A stretch of 64,000 nt of DNA, from assembly GCA_002439165.1 (NCBI GenBank), contig DJTE01000002.1, forward strand, positions 1 through 64,000, read 5' to 3'. The position numbers and the translations under genes were made by a program. Positions within the stretch are counted from its first letter, which is position 1, and every line of letters begins with the position of its first letter. Positions 15,917-24,433 of the stretch are shown in pieces. The stretch comes from Chryseobacterium indologenes (GTDB taxonomy: Bacteria; Bacteroidota; Bacteroidia; Flavobacteriales; Weeksellaceae). Below the pieces are notes generated by a model. It worked only from the letters and a program-made list of their open reading frames with translations. It had not been told where the DNA came from and ran no database searches.

Positions 15917-16522
15917 ATGGTACTAAAAAATCTTAATTATCCGCTGGACTTCAAATTTAAAATCACCACACTGGCCAGCGACTTTAACATTACAGACAGA
16001 AACGGGAACTATGTAGCCTATGTCCGTCAGAAAATGTTCAAACTAAAAGAAGATGTTATTGTTTTCAATGATGAAAGCAAATCTAAAGAACTGTTCAGAA
16101 TCAGAGCCAACCAGTGGATTGATTTCAATGCATCCTACTCTCTGAATGACATTACTGAAAACAAAAATTACGGAAGACTGGCCAGAAAAGGAATGCGTTC
16201 TATCTGGAAAGCAAGCTATGACATTCTGGATGCTCATGATCAGCCTAAATTCAAAGTACAGGAAGACAGTGCATGGGTAAGATTCTGGGATGGCTTCGTG
16301 GGTGAAATCCCCATTATCGGAATGTTTACCGGCTATTTCCTTAATCCGTCTTACACGGTAACCGGAATTGACGGGAAAGCTTATTTTAAAATGAAAAAGA
16401 TGCCTTCTTTCTTCGGAAGAAGATTCCAGCTGGACAGAATGATCGATATTGATGATGAAGACGAAAGTCTTGTGATCTTATCCTTACTGATGATGGTTCT
16501 TCTGGAAAGAGCAAGAGGCTAA
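15917..16522 (+). CDS. LURP-one-related / phospholipid scramblase-like protein
   Basis: 201 residues without signal peptide. The pattern of an N-terminal beta-rich barrel with YVRQKMFKLKEDVIVFND and later YDILDAHDQPKFKVQED, TYTVTGIDGKAYFKMKK-like strands fits the tubby C-terminal / LURP-one superfamily, a 12-strand barrel around a hydrophobic helix (here SLVILSLLMMVLLE at the C-terminus). Its bacterial role is unknown; membrane phosphoinositide-like binding is only a family guess. The promoter -7 TATCTTTG lies at 15874-15881. It precedes a small lipoprotein gene by 19 bases, probably in one transcript. Confidence 0.7.
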   Translation: MVLKNLNYPLDFKFKITTLASDFNITDRNGNYVAYVRQKMFKLKEDVIVFNDESKSKELFRIRANQWIDFNASYSLNDITENKNYGRLARKGMRSIWKASYDILDAHDQPKFKVQEDSAWVRFWDGFVGEIPIIGMFTGYFLNPSYTVTGIDGKAYFKMKKMPSFFGRRFQLDRMIDIDDEDESLVILSLLMMVLLERARG

Positions 16523-16541
16523 ACCATAAAAGCAACAGACA

Positions 16542-17036
16542 ATGAAATATCTGATTATTTTCTTTTCAGCATTACTTTTAACAGCCTGTAAAAAGGACAA
16601 AGATTCTGTTACCGGCGGTACATCCGCATCAGATTCTCTGAATATGACAAAAGATTCTGCAAAAGTTCAGGTTTCATCAGACAAAATCCTAGTGGATATT
16701 TTCCCTTTTCCGAAAGAGATCAAAGAATGTTCATGTTATTTTGCCAAAAATAAAGCCGATTTTGAAGCAGAAAAATACATTTATGCAGATGATGCCGGAA
16801 AAATAGCTTATATGAAACTGGACGGGCAGAGACTGGCCATGAACCTGATCTCTTCAAGTGATATGGAAGCTGATGAAGAGCTTACCAAAGAAATAGAAAA
16901 CGACAATTACAAAATCTCTGTAAAGGGTAAGAAAATAAAAGGCGAAGAAGCTTTATTATTCGAAGGCACCCTGACGATTGAAAAACCGGACGGAACGGCA
17001 GAAACAATGCCAATTTACGGAGAATGCGGCTGTTAA
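16542..17036 (+). CDS. Small lipoprotein of unknown function
   Basis: 164 residues with lipobox LLTAC (Cys16) followed by a charged KKDKDSVTGG linker, so it is lipid-anchored. The remainder (about 40-164) contains CSCYFAKNKADFEAEKYIYADD near 60-80 and ends in EGTLTIEKPDGTAETMPIYGECGC, two Cys near each end that could form disulfides. I do not recognise a named domain. It shares a transcript with the LURP-one-like gene and is followed by its own terminator. Confidence 0.75.
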   Translation: MKYLIIFFSALLLTACKKDKDSVTGGTSASDSLNMTKDSAKVQVSSDKILVDIFPFPKEIKECSCYFAKNKADFEAEKYIYADDAGKIAYMKLDGQRLAMNLISSSDMEADEELTKEIENDNYKISVKGKKIKGEEALLFEGTLTIEKPDGTAETMPIYGECGC

Positions 17037-17085
17037 AAGGATAAAGATAGCCTAATGGGCACAATGATCCTAAAAAACGACTTAC

Positions 17086-17119
17086 AAAAATGCTTCCAGA
17101 TTCACGGAAGCATTTTTTA
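17086..17119 (+). terminator. Terminator before pepD
   Basis: Perfect 12-base stem AAAAATGCTTCC (17086-17097) with GGAAGCATTTTT (17106-17117), loop of eight bases, T-run. The pepD -7 box TAATTTTG starts eight bases later (17125-17132), so terminator and promoter are back to back. Confidence 0.85.
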
Positions 17120-17147
17120 TTTCGTAATTTTGAGAAAAATAAATTTC

Positions 17148-18590
17148 ATGGAATTATCTAATATAGAACCGCAGATTATCTGGAAAAATTTCTCCAGGCT
17201 GAATGCGGTTCCAAGACCATCAAAGAAAGAAGAAAAAGTAATTGCTTTCATTAAAGAATTTGGTGAAAACCTCGGACTTGAAACTACGGTAGATGAAGTA
17301 GGAAATGTAATTATTAAAAAACCGGCTACTGCAGGAATGGAAAACCGCAAATCCGTTGTGCTTCAGTCGCACCTGGATATGGTATGCCAGAAAAATAATG
17401 ACATTAATTTTGATTTTGAAACGGAAGGCATCAGAATGGAAGTTGACGGAGACTGGGTGAAGGCAAAAGGAACTACCCTGGGAGCTGACAACGGTTTGGG
17501 AGTAGCGACAATCATGTCGATCCTTGAAAGTTCAGACATTCCTCACCCTGCGCTGGAAGCCCTTTTCACCATTGATGAGGAAACCGGAATGACAGGAGCC
17601 TTAGGATTAAAACCGGGCCAGCTTACCGGAGATATTCTGCTGAATCTTGATACGGAAGAAGATGACGAAATCGATATAGGCTGTGCAGGAGGGGTTGATG
17701 TAACCATTACCCAGCAATATGAAACAGAAGCTCCGAAAGGACAGATTGTAAGAATTGAAGTGAAAGGACTTCAGGGAGGACATTCCGGAATGGATATCCA
17801 TAAAGGTTTCGGAAATGCCAATATTATCCTGGGAAGACTTCTTTATAACGGCTTGGCAAAAGAAAACATCCAGCTGATCTCTATTGACAGCGGAGGTCTT
17901 AGAAATGCAATTCCAAGAGAGGGAGTTGCTGTGGTTTCTGTAAGAAATGCACAGGAATTCATTGAAGAGGTAACGGTTCTTAAAAAAGAGATTTTAGAAG
18001 AATTTACTTCTGTTGAGCCGGGAATCCAGATCAATATTGAAAACTCTACCTCAGCAGATAAAGCGATTTCTGAAAACGATTCCAGAAAGATCATTCTTGC
18101 CTTAAAATCCCTTCACAATGGGGTTTACAGAATGAGTCCGGACGTGAAAGATCTTGTAGAAGCGTCTAATAACGTAGCCAGAGTGGAATTAAAAGGCGGA
18201 GAGCTTAAAATACTCAACCTTACCAGATCATCCGTAGAATCTTCAAAATATTCTGTGGCAGAACAACTAAAATCCGTAGCGGAATTAGCCGGAATGAATG
18301 TAGAATTCAGCGGCTCTTATCCCGGATGGAAACCCAAACCGGGATCCGAGATCGTTCAGCTGATGGAAAAGCTATACACGGAAAAATTCGGGGAAAAACC
18401 TCATGTGGTAGCCTGCCATGCAGGGCTGGAATGCGGAATTATCGGGGCCAATTATCCGGAAATGGAAATGGTAAGCTTCGGGCCTACGATCCGCGGAGCA
18501 CATTCTCCTGATGAAAAAGCGAATATCCCTTCAGCACAGAAGTTCTGGAGCTTTACAAAAGATATTTTAGCGAATATCCCTTTGAAATAA
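17148..18590 (+). CDS. pepD: Aminoacyl-histidine dipeptidase PepD (M20 family)
   Basis: Cytosolic zinc dipeptidase cleaving Xaa-His and related dipeptides such as carnosine; 480 residues from the start at 17148, matching the usual 480-490. Zinc ligands are visible: His75 in QSHLDMVCQ, bridging Asp114 in GADNGLG, and the DEETGMTGA motif at 143-151 carrying the catalytic and ligand Glu. A lid-domain GGHSGMDIHKG follows, and a C-terminal HAGLECG...FGPTIRGAHSPDE stretch completes the site. A longer frame to 17055 crosses the terminator and promoter and is rejected. A -7 TAATTTTG sits at 17125-17132. Confidence 0.94.
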   Translation: MELSNIEPQIIWKNFSRLNAVPRPSKKEEKVIAFIKEFGENLGLETTVDEVGNVIIKKPATAGMENRKSVVLQSHLDMVCQKNNDINFDFETEGIRMEVDGDWVKAKGTTLGADNGLGVATIMSILESSDIPHPALEALFTIDEETGMTGALGLKPGQLTGDILLNLDTEEDDEIDIGCAGGVDVTITQQYETEAPKGQIVRIEVKGLQGGHSGMDIHKGFGNANIILGRLLYNGLAKENIQLISIDSGGLRNAIPREGVAVVSVRNAQEFIEEVTVLKKEILEEFTSVEPGIQINIENSTSADKAISENDSRKIILALKSLHNGVYRMSPDVKDLVEASNNVARVELKGGELKILNLTRSSVESSKYSVAEQLKSVAELAGMNVEFSGSYPGWKPKPGSEIVQLMEKLYTEKFGEKPHVVACHAGLECGIIGANYPEMEMVSFGPTIRGAHSPDEKANIPSAQKFWSFTKDILANIPLK

Positions 18591-18664
18591 ATGAATAATA
18601 TTGCTATATTGAATATCCAACGTCTTATGATTTTGGATATTTTTAATTTTAAACCCATTCAACG

Positions 18665-19246
18665 ATGAAAAGTATCACCGTATTTTGCGGCTCAAGCTTC
18701 GGCTCGGATAAAATCTATGAAGAACAGGCCTTTTTACTGGGCAAAACATTGGCCAAGCAGGGTATACAGCTTGTATACGGAGGCTCGGAAACCGGCTTAA
18801 TGGGAACAATTGCCAACGGAGCCTTAAGTGAAAGCGGAAAAGTAACCGGCGTTCTTCCCCGGTTTTTAAAATCCAGAGAAATCGCCCATAAAAATTTAAC
18901 GGAGCTTATTCTTGTGGAAACCATGCACGAGAGAAAGACTAAAATGAATGAGCTTTGTGATGGTGTCATCGTCCTTCCGGGTGGTTATGGAACATTGGAG
19001 GAGTTCTTCGAAATGATCACCTGGGCACAGCTTGGTCTTCATAAAAAACCCATTGGAATTCTCAATATTGATGGCTTTTATGATGATCTCATCAGATTGG
19101 TTCAGAATATGGTAGATAAAGGCTTTTTAAAGCAGGTGAACAGCGATATGCTGCTGATCAGCAATACGATTGACGAACTGTTGGATAAGATGAGAAATTA
19201 TCAGGCTCCAACGGTGGGAAAATGGATTTCTAAGGAAGAGGTATAA
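18665..19246 (+). CDS. LOG family protein (TIGR00730; cytokinin-riboside 5'-phosphate phosphoribohydrolase-like)
   Basis: 193-residue Rossmann-fold nucleotide hydrolase. Characteristic residues: YGGSETGLMG at 38-47, MHERK at 87-91 and the PGGYGTLEE catalytic motif at 105-113. Family members hydrolyse nucleoside 5'-monophosphates or inosine/AMP-like nucleotides to base plus ribose 5-phosphate; in bacteria the true substrate is often unclear. It is a cytosolic housekeeping gene. It is separated by about 60 bases from the next gene. Confidence 0.9.
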   Translation: MKSITVFCGSSFGSDKIYEEQAFLLGKTLAKQGIQLVYGGSETGLMGTIANGALSESGKVTGVLPRFLKSREIAHKNLTELILVETMHERKTKMNELCDGVIVLPGGYGTLEEFFEMITWAQLGLHKKPIGILNIDGFYDDLIRLVQNMVDKGFLKQVNSDMLLISNTIDELLDKMRNYQAPTVGKWISKEEV

Positions 19247-19306
19247 AGCTTTTATAGCTTCATTTATTATTTGTGCATTTTCATTCAACTTATTCGTTAA
19301 ATAATC

Positions 19307-19858
19307 ATGAAAAAACAACTTACTGTTCTAATCTTTATATTTTTATTCTCCCAATTGCATTCACAAGACAATGAAGATCAGACTTTTTGTAATTATTTAG
19401 TCAATGAATTAAAAGAGAAGCCTTTAAAATGTATGGATAAGTCTAAAATTAAAAATGATCAGGTAATATATCAGTTCTTTAGATGGTCTGCATTTAAAGA
19501 ATCTTATTTTTTCTCCATTGAAAAAAACGGAAACATACAAAAGGTTGTAAAGAAAAAAATATACAATCCCAGTTATGACGAAAAAACAGGAGAATATATA
19601 AAGCCTAAAATTGAAATTTTAAAACAAAAAAAATTATCCCATAACGAGTCCAAAGACTTAGTAGCTTTACTTGACCGCTTCCAGTTCTGGCAAAAAAACG
19701 ACTATAAAGTTAAACCGCTTTGTAACGACGGAGGAGGTGTTAAAGTATATGCTATCCGAAAGGATGATTATTTAGAAGTAAGCAACGGCAACTGTTCTCC
19801 ACAAAATGAATATTTAAATGTGCTGTATAGGAAAGTTGAGGAACTATTAAAAATATAA
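19307..19858 (+). CDS. Secreted hypothetical protein
   Basis: 183 residues with a signal peptide (MKKQLTVLIFIFLFSQLHSQ). The mature part is Lys-rich, with three or more Cys (CNYLVNELKEKPLKC, PLCNDGGG, NGNCSPQ) that suggest disulfides outside the cytosol. No known domain recognised. It is followed directly by a strong terminator shared with the convergent ferredoxin gene. Confidence 0.6.
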   Translation: MKKQLTVLIFIFLFSQLHSQDNEDQTFCNYLVNELKEKPLKCMDKSKIKNDQVIYQFFRWSAFKESYFFSIEKNGNIQKVVKKKIYNPSYDEKTGEYIKPKIEILKQKKLSHNESKDLVALLDRFQFWQKNDYKVKPLCNDGGGVKVYAIRKDDYLEVSNGNCSPQNEYLNVLYRKVEELLKI

Positions 19859-19888
19859 AACCGTCCGGGTGATCCCGGACGGTTTTCA
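19857..19888. terminator. Strong bidirectional terminator
   Basis: Perfect 13-base stem AAAACCGTCCGGG (19857-19869) with CCCGGACGGTTTT (19874-19886), loop TGAT, between convergent genes. Confidence 0.92.
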
Positions 19889-19915
19889 ATAATATTAAGA
19901 TTAAAAAATATTCTT

Positions 19916-20245
19916 TTAAGGATAAGGAGCAATTTCCACTTCCAGTCCTTCCATTTCATTCACAATATGCAGCTGGCATCCCAGTCTGCTGTTGTCTTTT
20001 ACATGGAAAGCTTCTGCAAGCATGGCATCTTCTTCGGCACCCATCGGCTCAAGCCCCGGATCGTTGATCACATACACCTGGCATGAAGCACACATGGCCA
20101 TTCCTCCGCATACACCAATGGTTCCTTCTTCGGCCAGTTCGTAGGAACGGATGATTTCCATGAGGTTCATAGACATATCCGTAGGGGCTACTACATCGTG
20201 GGTTACTCCTTCTCTATCGGTGATTTTAATATTGATATCGTTCAT
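19916..20245 (-). CDS. Adrenodoxin-type [2Fe-2S] ferredoxin
   Basis: 109-residue electron carrier. Cluster ligands Cys46, Cys52, Cys55 and Cys90 follow the CX5CX2C...C pattern in GVCGGMAMCASCQVY and LGCQL, the vertebrate/mitochondrial type. The gene lies 77 bases downstream of a ferredoxin-NADP reductase of the thioredoxin-reductase-like family on the same strand, so the two likely form an NADPH-fed electron chain for a cytochrome or iron-sulfur enzyme that is not in this window. No isc/suf genes are nearby. Confidence 0.92.
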   Translation of the reverse strand: MNDINIKITDREGVTHDVVAPTDMSMNLMEIIRSYELAEEGTIGVCGGMAMCASCQVYVINDPGLEPMGAEEDAMLAEAFHVKDNSRLGCQLHIVNEMEGLEVEIAPYP

Positions 20246-20322
20246 TTACTGATAATTGCTGGTTAATAGTTAATGACAGACAGATTTTTCGTTTCAGATA
20301 CTGTCATTTTCCCGCAGCAAAT

Positions 20323-21378
20323 TTAGTCAATTTTTTTAACAACTGCCTTCTCAGCTTCTTTACGGCTTCCGTCAAATCCGTCTACTCCACTTACGGTTGT
20401 ATATTTCAGAACGAATTTCTTACCTGGGTTCAGTCTGTTGTATACACTCTGACACATTAAGGTAGCTTCGTGGAATCCGCAAAGGATCAGCTTTAGTTTC
20501 CCCGGATAGGTATTGATATCACCAATCGCATAGATCCCATCGATATTGGTCTGATAATCCAGTGCATTGTTGACTACGATCGCATTTTTTTCGATATTTA
20601 ATCCCCAGTTTCCGATTTCTCCCAGTTTCGGAGTCAGACCGAATAAAGGAATGAAATAGTCTGTTTCGATATCATAAGCCTCCTCGCCTTCTACTTCTAC
20701 GGTAATGGCTTCTACTTTGCCTTCTCCTTTGATGGCTGTAACTTCAGCAGGGGTAATCAGCTTGATTTTTCCCTGGTTTTTGAGATCCTGAACTTTTTCT
20801 ACGGAATCAAGAGCTCCTCTGAACTCATTTCTTCTGTGGATCAAAGTTACTTCACTTGCTACATTGGAAAGGAAGATACTCCAGTCAAGGGCGGAATCTC
20901 CACCTCCTGCAATCACCACTTTTTTATTTCTGAAGTGTTCAGGTTCTTTCACGAAATATTCAAGACCTTTTTCTTCATAATCAGCGATATTGTCAATCGT
21001 AGGCTTTCTAGGTTCAAATGTTCCCAATCCTCCTGCAATGGCAATTGCTTTCGCTCTGTGAACTGTTCCTTTGTTGGTGATCACTTCAAACCACTCATCA
21101 TCAACTTTAGTGTAAGAAACTGCAGTTTCTCCCAAAGTGAATCCAGGCTGGAACTGCTTGATCTGCTCCATTAAATTATCGATCAGTTCTCCGGCATTTA
21201 CCGAAGGATACCCCGGAATATCGAAAATAGGCTTTTTAGGATAAAGCTCGGCTAACTGTCCTCCCGGCTGTGGAAGCGCATCAATAATATGGCACTTCAT
21301 TTTCAATAATCCTGCTTCAAATACAGCAAAAAGCCCGGTAGGCCCGGCACCTATGATCAATATATCGGTAGTTATCAT
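20323..21378 (-). CDS. Ferredoxin--NADP(+) reductase, thioredoxin-reductase-like
   Basis: 351-residue FAD flavoprotein. FAD site GAGPTGLFAVFEAG at 10-23, FAD contacts QPGGQLAELYPKK near 37-49, and a second nucleotide motif AGGGDSALDW near 157-166 for NADPH. The thioredoxin reductase CxxC redox motif is absent, which together with the PGYP run and C-terminal extension distinguishes the YumC-type FNR. It sits upstream of the [2Fe-2S] ferredoxin gene. A hydrophobic GLYAIGDINTYPGKLKLI FAD contact (IYAIGD) lies at about 288. Confidence 0.92.
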   Translation of the reverse strand: MITTDILIIGAGPTGLFAVFEAGLLKMKCHIIDALPQPGGQLAELYPKKPIFDIPGYPSVNAGELIDNLMEQIKQFQPGFTLGETAVSYTKVDDEWFEVITNKGTVHRAKAIAIAGGLGTFEPRKPTIDNIADYEEKGLEYFVKEPEHFRNKKVVIAGGGDSALDWSIFLSNVASEVTLIHRRNEFRGALDSVEKVQDLKNQGKIKLITPAEVTAIKGEGKVEAITVEVEGEEAYDIETDYFIPLFGLTPKLGEIGNWGLNIEKNAIVVNNALDYQTNIDGIYAIGDINTYPGKLKLILCGFHEATLMCQSVYNRLNPGKKFVLKYTTVSGVDGFDGSRKEAEKAVVKKID

Positions 21379-21534
21379 AATAAAAAGATAATTTAATTAT
21401 ACATATAAGTGCAAATTTACTAATTTTAATGCGAAGCATATTTAATTGATTCTAAATAAAAACCTGAGATTTATCAAATACCTTCAAATATCCGGTGTTT
21501 TTGAATTTGGCAGTGTTTTTGTAAAAGTCATACC

Positions 21535-22305
21535 ATGAAGAAAATTTTAAACCTTTTAGCAGTATTCCTGTTCTTTCTGGGTAACGCCCAGGTTGATAAT
21601 ATCGCTGACGGTGAATCTATTACCCTCAGAATACATTATGGCATCCTGAATGCAGGAACCGCCAATCTCACCACCAAAACCACAAACTATATGGGAGTAC
21701 CCCATCTGTATGTGAAAGGGACAGGACAAACCACCGGGGCTGTAAAAGCATTCTTTAAGGTAGAAGACCTCTATGAAAGTTTTATCAATATACAGACGGG
21801 CCTCCCGAGTTTTTATGTACGAAATGTACGTGAAGGCAGCTACCGCCAGCACTTTGAGACCGTTTTCAACCATAATGACAATACACTGATCTTAACAGAC
21901 AGGAAAACTCCTGCTAACGGCTCAAAAGTGATTAAATCGGTAAAAGGAGTTCAGGATATGCTTTCCTGCTTCTATTATCTGAGAAGTAAAAGTCCCAATG
22001 AACTGAAAGTAGGTACTGTGATCAATATGAATGTATGGATTGATGACGAAATGTTTCCGTTCCAGCTGAAAGTAACCGGAACCGAGGATCTGAAAACAAA
22101 GTTCGGAAAGATCAACTGTCTGAAAATTATCCCGTCTGTGAAAAGCGGAAGGGTTTTCAAGGAAAAAGAAGGGGTTACCATGTGGGTTTCCAATGATGCC
22201 AACCATGTTCCTATGCTGTTGAAAGCTGAACTTGCCGTAGGCTCTTTAAAGGCCAGTATTGACGATTACAAAAATGTAAAGTATCCTTTAAAGTTTACCA
22301 AGTAA
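21535..22305 (+). CDS. DUF3108 secreted protein
   Basis: 256 residues with signal peptide (MKKILNLLAVFLFFLGNAQ). The mature region begins with the DUF3108 hallmark ITLRIHYGILNAGTANL, then long beta strands with KAFFKVEDLYESFINIQTG and an ending MWVSNDANHVPMLLKAELAVGSLKASI. The fold resembles lipocalin or lipoprotein-carrier beta sheets; the family's role is unknown. It stands alone, followed by its terminator. Confidence 0.85.
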   Translation: MKKILNLLAVFLFFLGNAQVDNIADGESITLRIHYGILNAGTANLTTKTTNYMGVPHLYVKGTGQTTGAVKAFFKVEDLYESFINIQTGLPSFYVRNVREGSYRQHFETVFNHNDNTLILTDRKTPANGSKVIKSVKGVQDMLSCFYYLRSKSPNELKVGTVINMNVWIDDEMFPFQLKVTGTEDLKTKFGKINCLKIIPSVKSGRVFKEKEGVTMWVSNDANHVPMLLKAELAVGSLKASIDDYKNVKYPLKFTK

Positions 22306-22330
22306 GAGCTACCTGTTTCTATAAAATAAG

Positions 22331-22359
22331 ATGTCTGTAAAATTTTACAGGCATTTTTT
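22331..22359 (+). terminator. Terminator after the DUF3108 gene
   Basis: Stem ATGTCTGTAAAA (22331-22342) with TTTTACAGGCAT (22343-22354) with one G-U pair, followed by a T-run. The next 170 bases to the pheS terminator show no gene. Confidence 0.8.
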
Positions 22360-22529
22360 ATTCCGGATGTAATATTTTCCGGCAGTCGGCTGTCTTAATA
22401 ATAACAGCAGGGAAAAGACAGCATAATTTACCGCAATCTCTCCCGGCATCCTTAAAAAAACACGTTGTAATTTTTCAATAAGATCGTTTTTAATTACGTT
22501 TTGTTTCTTAGGTCAGTAATTAAAAACAA

Positions 22530-22556
22530 AACCCTCCGGAAATTCCGGAGGGTTGA
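22530..22556 (-). terminator. Terminator of pheS
   Basis: Perfect 11-base stem AACCCTCCGGA (22530-22540) with TCCGGAGGGTT (22544-22554), loop AAT, followed on the minus strand by a T-rich run. Confidence 0.9.
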
Positions 22557-22560
22557 TTTT

Positions 22561-23571
22561 TTATAATGTTTTGAACTGTTCTAAAGTTCTGATGTCATTT
22601 TCAAAGAACATACGGATATCGCTCATCTGGTAAAGAAGCATGACGATTCTTTCAATTCCCATTCCGAAAGCATAACCTGAGTATTTCTCGGCATCAATAT
22701 TCACGTTTTTAAGAACGGCAGGGTCTACCATTCCGCATCCCATGATTTCCAGCCATCCTGTACCTTTGGTGATTCTGTAATCTGTTTCAGAGTTTAATCC
22801 CCAGTATACATCAATTTCGGCACTCGGCTCGGTGAACGGGAAATACGAAGGTCTCATTCTGATCTTTGATTTTCCGAAAAGTTCCGTAGTGAAGAACTGG
22901 ATGGTCTGTTTAAGATCTGCAAAGCTTACGTTCTCATCAATATACAATCCCTCGATCTGATGGAAAATACAGTGTGAGCGTGAAGAAACCGCTTCATTTC
23001 TGAATACTCTTCCCGGAGATAAAATTCTGATAGGCGGCTGATTTTCTTCCATATAACGGATCTGTACGGAAGATGTATGCGTTCTTAAAAGAATATCAGG
23101 ATTCTGCTCAATGAAGAAAGTATCCTGCATATCTCTTGCCGGATGGTATTCAGGAAGATTCAGGGCTGTAAAGTTGTGCCAGTCGTCTTCAATTTCAGGA
23201 CCGTCGGCCACAGCAAAACCTATCGACTTGAAAATTTCGATAATTCTGTTTTTTACCAGGTTGATGGGATGTCTTGATCCCAGTTCCAAAGGAAAGGCAG
23301 GTCTTGTAAGATCTTCTTTTTCAACAACAACCGAAGACTGGGAAGCTTCTTTAAGATCTTCCAGCTTTCCGTTCACCGCCAGTTTCAAAGAATTGATTCT
23401 CTGTCCGAACTCTTTCTTCTGGTCGTTAGGAATTGTTTTTAATGTTTCGTAAAAATCATTCAGAACACCCTTTTTACCATTGTACTTGATTCGGAAGTTT
23501 TCTATTTCCTCCTTTGATGTAGCATTGAAGCCGTTTACCTCGGTAAGTAGTTCTTCTATCTTTTCTATCAT
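22561..23571 (-). CDS. pheS: Phenylalanyl-tRNA synthetase alpha subunit
   Basis: Charges tRNA-Phe together with PheT (not in the window). The 336-residue protein has an N-terminal coiled coil at about 1-90, then the class II core: motif 2 FRNEAVSSRSHCIFHQIEG near 190-210 and motif 3 GMGIERI near 311. The start at 23571 is supported by a -7 box TATTTTTG at 23604-23597, about 26 bases upstream. It is not next to pheT, unlike in many Firmicutes. Confidence 0.97.
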   Translation of the reverse strand: MIEKIEELLTEVNGFNATSKEEIENFRIKYNGKKGVLNDFYETLKTIPNDQKKEFGQRINSLKLAVNGKLEDLKEASQSSVVVEKEDLTRPAFPLELGSRHPINLVKNRIIEIFKSIGFAVADGPEIEDDWHNFTALNLPEYHPARDMQDTFFIEQNPDILLRTHTSSVQIRYMEENQPPIRILSPGRVFRNEAVSSRSHCIFHQIEGLYIDENVSFADLKQTIQFFTTELFGKSKIRMRPSYFPFTEPSAEIDVYWGLNSETDYRITKGTGWLEIMGCGMVDPAVLKNVNIDAEKYSGYAFGMGIERIVMLLYQMSDIRMFFENDIRTLEQFKTL

Positions 23572-23639
23572 TGTTTTACCCTTTCAAAATGTTTTGCAAA
23601 AATACGGTTTTTAAGTTTAATAATGAATCTGTCATAAAA

Positions 23640-23672
23640 AAATCTGCCCCTTTTTCGGAGGCAGACTTCAAT
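23640..23672 (-). terminator. Terminator of the YceI gene
   Basis: Imperfect stem around TCTGCC (23643-23648) with GGCAGA (23660-23665), loop rich in C/T, with the minus-strand U-run at its 3' end. Confidence 0.65.
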
Positions 23673-23697
23673 CACTTATTTCACTTAAATAAAAAAA

Positions 23698-24357
23698 TTA
23701 TTTCTTTTCTAAGGCTTTAACGTTGATCTGAAGGGTTACCTCATCTTTGATCACTCCGTTTTCAGCAGGAGCCTGGAATTTCACGCCAAACTCTTCTCTT
23801 TTAATATCTTTAGGCTCAGTAGCTACACTTACTTCTCCGTCTTTTACAGAGACATTGGCTTTAAACTGAACCGGTTTTGTAATGCCTTTGATGGTTAAAT
23901 TTCCATCCAGCATGGTATTGTAATCTCCTTCGGTAGCCGGAGTCACTTTAGTAATTTCAAAAGAAGCAGTTGGGAATTTTTCCACTTCAAAGAAATCGCC
24001 GCTCTTAAGATGCCCGTTCAGTTTACCTAAACTTTCTGCGTCGTCTTTAAGGTCTACTGACGTTAAAGAGTTCATATCGGCAACAAACTTTCCGCTTTCA
24101 AGCTTTCCGTCCTTTACCGTCACATCACCACTTTCAAACTTAATGGTTCCGAAATGGCTGGTATTTTCAGATTTGAATACTTTATATCCTTTCCACTCCA
24201 CTTTACTGTTCAGCGTATCCAGTGTATACTGGCTTCCTTCTTTAGTAGTCGTCACTTCATTGCTTTCACTGGTAAGAGGTTTGTCTTTTTTACAGGAAAC
24301 CATCACAGCGGCTATAAATAAAGCGGGAATAGCTAATGAAAACAGTCTTTTTCTCAT
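23698..24357 (-). CDS. YceI family lipoprotein
   Basis: 219 residues with lipobox AVMVSC (Cys22) and a KKDKPLTSESNE linker, so it is lipid-anchored in the envelope. The YceI lipocalin-like barrel (about 45-218) shows TLDTLNSKVEWKGYKVFKSENTSHFGTIKF, the SFEITKVTPATEGDYNTMLDGNLTIKGITKPV strand pair, and GVKFQAPAENGVIKDEVTL. The family binds isoprenoid or lipid-like molecules; ligand here unknown. Convergent signals separate it from pheS. Confidence 0.9.
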   Translation of the reverse strand: MRKRLFSLAIPALFIAAVMVSCKKDKPLTSESNEVTTTKEGSQYTLDTLNSKVEWKGYKVFKSENTSHFGTIKFESGDVTVKDGKLESGKFVADMNSLTSVDLKDDAESLGKLNGHLKSGDFFEVEKFPTASFEITKVTPATEGDYNTMLDGNLTIKGITKPVQFKANVSVKDGEVSVATEPKDIKREEFGVKFQAPAENGVIKDEVTLQINVKALEKK

Positions 24358-24421
24358 TTTTTGATATATTTTTATTACTTCTGCTAATATAATAAAAAAA
24401 ATTATGTTTTCATAAAAACCT

Positions 24422-24429
24422 TACATTTG
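24422..24429 (+). promoter_or_regulatory. -7 box directly before the ABC ATPase start codon
   Basis: TACATTTG ends one base before the ATG at 24431 and four before a second ATG at 24434. Transcription from this class of promoter starts a few bases after the box, so the second ATG would sit at the 5' end of the message. No clear -33 TTG is visible. Confidence 0.5.
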
Positions 24430-24433
24430 TATG